From Rhizobium brockwellii (lineage in GTDB: Bacteria; Pseudomonadota; Alphaproteobacteria; Rhizobiales; Rhizobiaceae), in contig NZ_CP053441.1 of assembly GCF_000769405.2 (NCBI RefSeq), forward strand, positions 62,001 to 126,000: a DNA stretch of 64,000 nt, given 5' to 3'. A model generated the notes under the pieces. That model was not told where the DNA came from, did not search any database, and saw only the letters and a program-made list of their open reading frames with translations. Numbering within the stretch: position 1 is the first letter of the stretch; the number at the start of each line of letters is the position of its first letter. Shown here piece by piece: positions 61,844-64,000 of this stretch. The translations under genes were made by a program, and so were the position numbers.

Positions 61844-62719
61844 CTATCTCAGCTTGCCGATGCTGGCATACATGCCCGTCGTGCGGAATTCGGTGGGGTT
61901 GGTGCCGTAGACGCGGCGGAAGACCTTGGAGAAATAGTTGGGGTCCTCGAAGCCGCACATGATGGCGACTTCCTTGACCGGCAGGAAGTCGGCCTTGGTC
62001 AGAAGCTTGACGGCGCGCTGCAGGCGTTGCTGCAGCACGAATTCGGCCGGCGGCATGCCCTCGCTCTCGGCGAAGCTGCGCGAGAAATGCGCGCGGCTGA
62101 GGCCGACGATACCGGCGAGTTCGCTCACCGGCAGCGGCTTTTCGAGATTGGCATTGATATGGTCGATCACCGGCTGCATGAGGCTGAGTTCAGCGGCAAA
62201 GGCCGACGAGCCGAAGACATCGTCGTAAAGCGCCATCGCCGCTTCATAGGCGATCGCCGAGGCGGCACCCGGGGACGTTGCGCCCTTGACCAGGCGCAGG
62301 CTGCAATCGGCGAGATGATCGATGGTCGAGGGCTGCAGCTTCAGCACCGGCCCGGCGGTCGACAGCACCATCTGGTGGATGCGCAGCGTTTCCTCGCCAT
62401 TCATCGAGATCCAGAAATATTCCCAGCGGTCGCCCTTCTCCAGCCAGTAGCGATGATTGTGCGGGACGAGCACCAGAAGTGTATCGCCGCCCTGAAGGCG
62501 ATAGTTGCGATTCTGATAGCGCAACTTGCCGCTGCCGCTGATCGTGTGCTGCAACACGGTGAAGGGCGTCTGGCCGCGCCGGCGGCCGTCCCAGTCATAG
62601 CTCTCGTTCTCGCGCACCTCATAGCCGGCGCTGGTCGGCATGGCATGCAATCGCTGGCGGCCGCGGGGCAGAGAAACCGTCCTCATCGACTGTCCGTTGG
62701 CGATCAAATCTTGCAGCAC
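61844..62719 (-). CDS. AraC-family regulator, probably of alpha-galactoside use
   Basis: A 291-residue protein with an N-terminal cupin-like sensor (TVLQHTISGSGKLRY, GDTLLVLVPHNHRYWL) and a C-terminal double helix-turn-helix (LSRAHFSRSFAESEGMPPAEFV, VKEVAIMCGFEDPNYFSKVFRRVYGTNPTEF). GTG 62719 with a ggggg-containing site is preferred; ATG 62686 and longer starts are possible. It is divergent from the GH4 alpha-galactosidase, an arrangement like agpT of Sinorhizobium. Confidence 0.85.
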   Translation of the reverse strand: MLQDLIANGQSMRTVSLPRGRQRLHAMPTSAGYEVRENESYDWDGRRRGQTPFTVLQHTISGSGKLRYQNRNYRLQGGDTLLVLVPHNHRYWLEKGDRWEYFWISMNGEETLRIHQMVLSTAGPVLKLQPSTIDHLADCSLRLVKGATSPGAASAIAYEAAMALYDDVFGSSAFAAELSLMQPVIDHINANLEKPLPVSELAGIVGLSRAHFSRSFAESEGMPPAEFVLQQRLQRAVKLLTKADFLPVKEVAIMCGFEDPNYFSKVFRRVYGTNPTEFRTTGMYASIGKLR

Positions 62720-62929
62720 AAAATTACCCCCGAAAGCATAATCCTTCTCTGGTCGCCCTGCCGATTTCGGGCATAATCCCGGCCGACAAGAGGAAGAGAC
62801 CACGGTCGACAGAGCGGCCGGGAGGAAAAAGGCAGATTTTACGGCGTTTTCAGCCACATGCGTCAGCATGCGGCCTGATCCTCCATGGCCTTCTTTTCCT
62901 TAGCATTCGATTGGGTCGAGGTGAAGATC

Positions 62930-64000
62930 ATGAGTTTCAAAATCGCTATCATCGGTGCGGGCAGCGTCGGTTTCACCAAGAAGCTGTTTACCGATATATT
63001 GTGCGTTCCCGAGTTTCGCGACGTCGAATTCGCGCTGACAGATCTCAGCGAGCATAATCTCGAAATGATCAAGGCAATCCTCGACCGCGTCGTCGAGGCG
63101 AACGGGCTGCCGACGAAGGTGACGGCGACGACCAACCGGCGCCAGGCGCTGGAAGGCGCGCGTTATATCATCAGCTGCGTCCGGGTCGGTGGGCTCGAGG
63201 CCTATGCCGACGATATCCGGATCCCGCTGAAATACGGCATCGACCAGTGTGTCGGCGATACGATCTGCGCGGGCGGCATTCTCTATGGCCAGCGCAACAT
63301 TCCGGTCATCCTCGACTTCTGCAAGGATATCCGCGAGGTCGCCGAGCCCGGCGCGAAATTCCTGAACTATGCCAACCCGATGGCGATGAACACCTGGGCG
63401 GCGATCGAATATGGCAAGGTCGATACCGTCGGTCTCTGCCACGGCGTCCAGCATGGCGCCGAACAGATCGCCGAGGTGCTCGGCGCCAAGTCGCTGAGCG
63501 AGCTCGACTATATCTGCTCCGGCATCAACCATCAGACCTGGTTCATCGACCTGCGCCTCAACGGCCGCAGGATCGGCAAGGACGAGCTGATCTCCGCCTT
63601 CGAGGCGCATCCCGTCTATTCGCAGCAGGAGAAATTGCGCATCGACGTGCTGAAGCGTTTCGGCGTCTATTCCACCGAAAGCAACGGCCATCTCTCGGAA
63701 TACCTGCCCTGGTATCGCAAGCGGCCGGACGAAATCACCCGCTGGATCGACATGTCCGACTGGATCCACGGCGAGACCGGCGGCTATCTCCGCCATTCCA
63801 CCGAAACGCGCAACTGGTTCGAGACGGAATATCCGCAATTCCTGGAATCCGCTGCAAAGCCGATCGATCCCGCCAAGCGCTCGAACGAACATGCAAGCCA
63901 TATCCTCGAGGCGCTGGAGACGAACCGGGTCTATCGCGGCCATTTCAACGTCAAGAACAACGGCGTCATCACCAACCTGCCGTCCGATGCGATCATCGAA
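62930..64000 (+). CDS. melA: GH4 alpha-galactosidase, 3' end outside window
   Basis: The first 357 residues of a family 4 glycosidase. Visible are the NAD-binding GAGSVGFTKKLF, DLSEHNLEM (cofactor Asp), NYANPMAMNTWA, the metal-site Cys/His in GLCHGVQHG and SGINHQTWF. GH4 enzymes use NAD+ and Mn2+ in an unusual redox-elimination mechanism. ATG 62930 follows gaggtga. It is divergent from the AraC gene and would hydrolyse melibiose- or raffinose-type sugars. About 100 residues remain beyond the edge. Confidence 0.9.
   Translation, partial: MSFKIAIIGAGSVGFTKKLFTDILCVPEFRDVEFALTDLSEHNLEMIKAILDRVVEANGLPTKVTATTNRRQALEGARYIISCVRVGGLEAYADDIRIPLKYGIDQCVGDTICAGGILYGQRNIPVILDFCKDIREVAEPGAKFLNYANPMAMNTWAAIEYGKVDTVGLCHGVQHGAEQIAEVLGAKSLSELDYICSGINHQTWFIDLRLNGRRIGKDELISAFEAHPVYSQQEKLRIDVLKRFGVYSTESNGHLSEYLPWYRKRPDEITRWIDMSDWIHGETGGYLRHSTETRNWFETEYPQFLESAAKPIDPAKRSNEHASHILEALETNRVYRGHFNVKNNGVITNLPSDAIIE

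Noticed and set aside
1..64000. CRISPR arrays, tRNA or rRNA genes, complete insertion sequences, prophage genes
   Set aside because: No regularly spaced direct repeats, no recognisable tRNA cloverleaf or rRNA stretch, no transposase or phage structural motifs were found by reading.

Overview
The window is about 64 kb of chromosome-like, GC-rich DNA from a fast-growing Rhizobium (R. leguminosarum / R. etli group, Rhizobiales). The basis is the gene content: a PcaQ-controlled pcaDCHGB operon, hutDUGHI beside hutF and HutC-type regulators, DUF982, a CyaC-type cyclase, and an AraC gene divergent from a GH4 alpha-galactosidase. Four families of short dispersed palindromes, including RIME-like mosaics, point the same way. 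I see no rRNA, tRNA, CRISPR array, complete insertion sequence or prophage.

Layout. 0-11.8 kb holds housekeeping and signalling genes: a DUF3095 protein (cut by the window edge), a small methyltransferase with a decayed copy 2.2 kb away, an ABC exporter, a divergent Rrf2 regulator / thioredoxin-reductase-like pair, an FkbM methyltransferase behind a heme/2Fe-2S adenylate cyclase, a glycosyltransferase/deacetylase pair, a GFA protein and an MBL hydrolase. 12.2-27.3 kb is one catabolic island. Two tandem GntR/FCD regulators and a fused 3-dehydroshikimate dehydratase (quiC type) sit next to a seven-gene operon: PAAT-type ABC transporter, type II dehydroquinase, Gfo/Idh/MocA dehydrogenase and a shikimate-dehydrogenase-like protein. 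The pca operon follows. Read together, quinate, shikimate or dehydroshikimate would be imported, turned into protocatechuate and fed into the beta-ketoadipate pathway.

27.3-33.6 kb is an accessory stretch: a RES-Xre toxin-antitoxin pair, small membrane and DUF proteins, a DnaJ-domain protein and several gene remnants. 33.7-47.7 kb is histidine utilisation: hutIHGUD divergent from hutF, two GntR/UTRA regulators, and a PAAT-type ABC operon. That operon ends in a histidine-ammonia-lyase homologue lacking the Ala-Ser-Gly triad that forms the MIO cofactor, the most unusual protein in the window. 47.7-53.5 kb carries a poorly characterised envelope cassette (HupE/UreJ-like, tethered PpiC-like isomerase, DUF3604, outer-membrane barrel). 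53.7-64 kb has a receiver-domain remnant, a PAP2 phosphatase, an MscS channel with a cyclic-nucleotide domain, a GcvT/DMGDH-family oxidase beside a folD remnant, a small Xre operon, a methyltransferase, an AraC regulator and the start of a GH4 alpha-galactosidase.

All assignments come from reading the sequence and recalled family knowledge. No database search was run.
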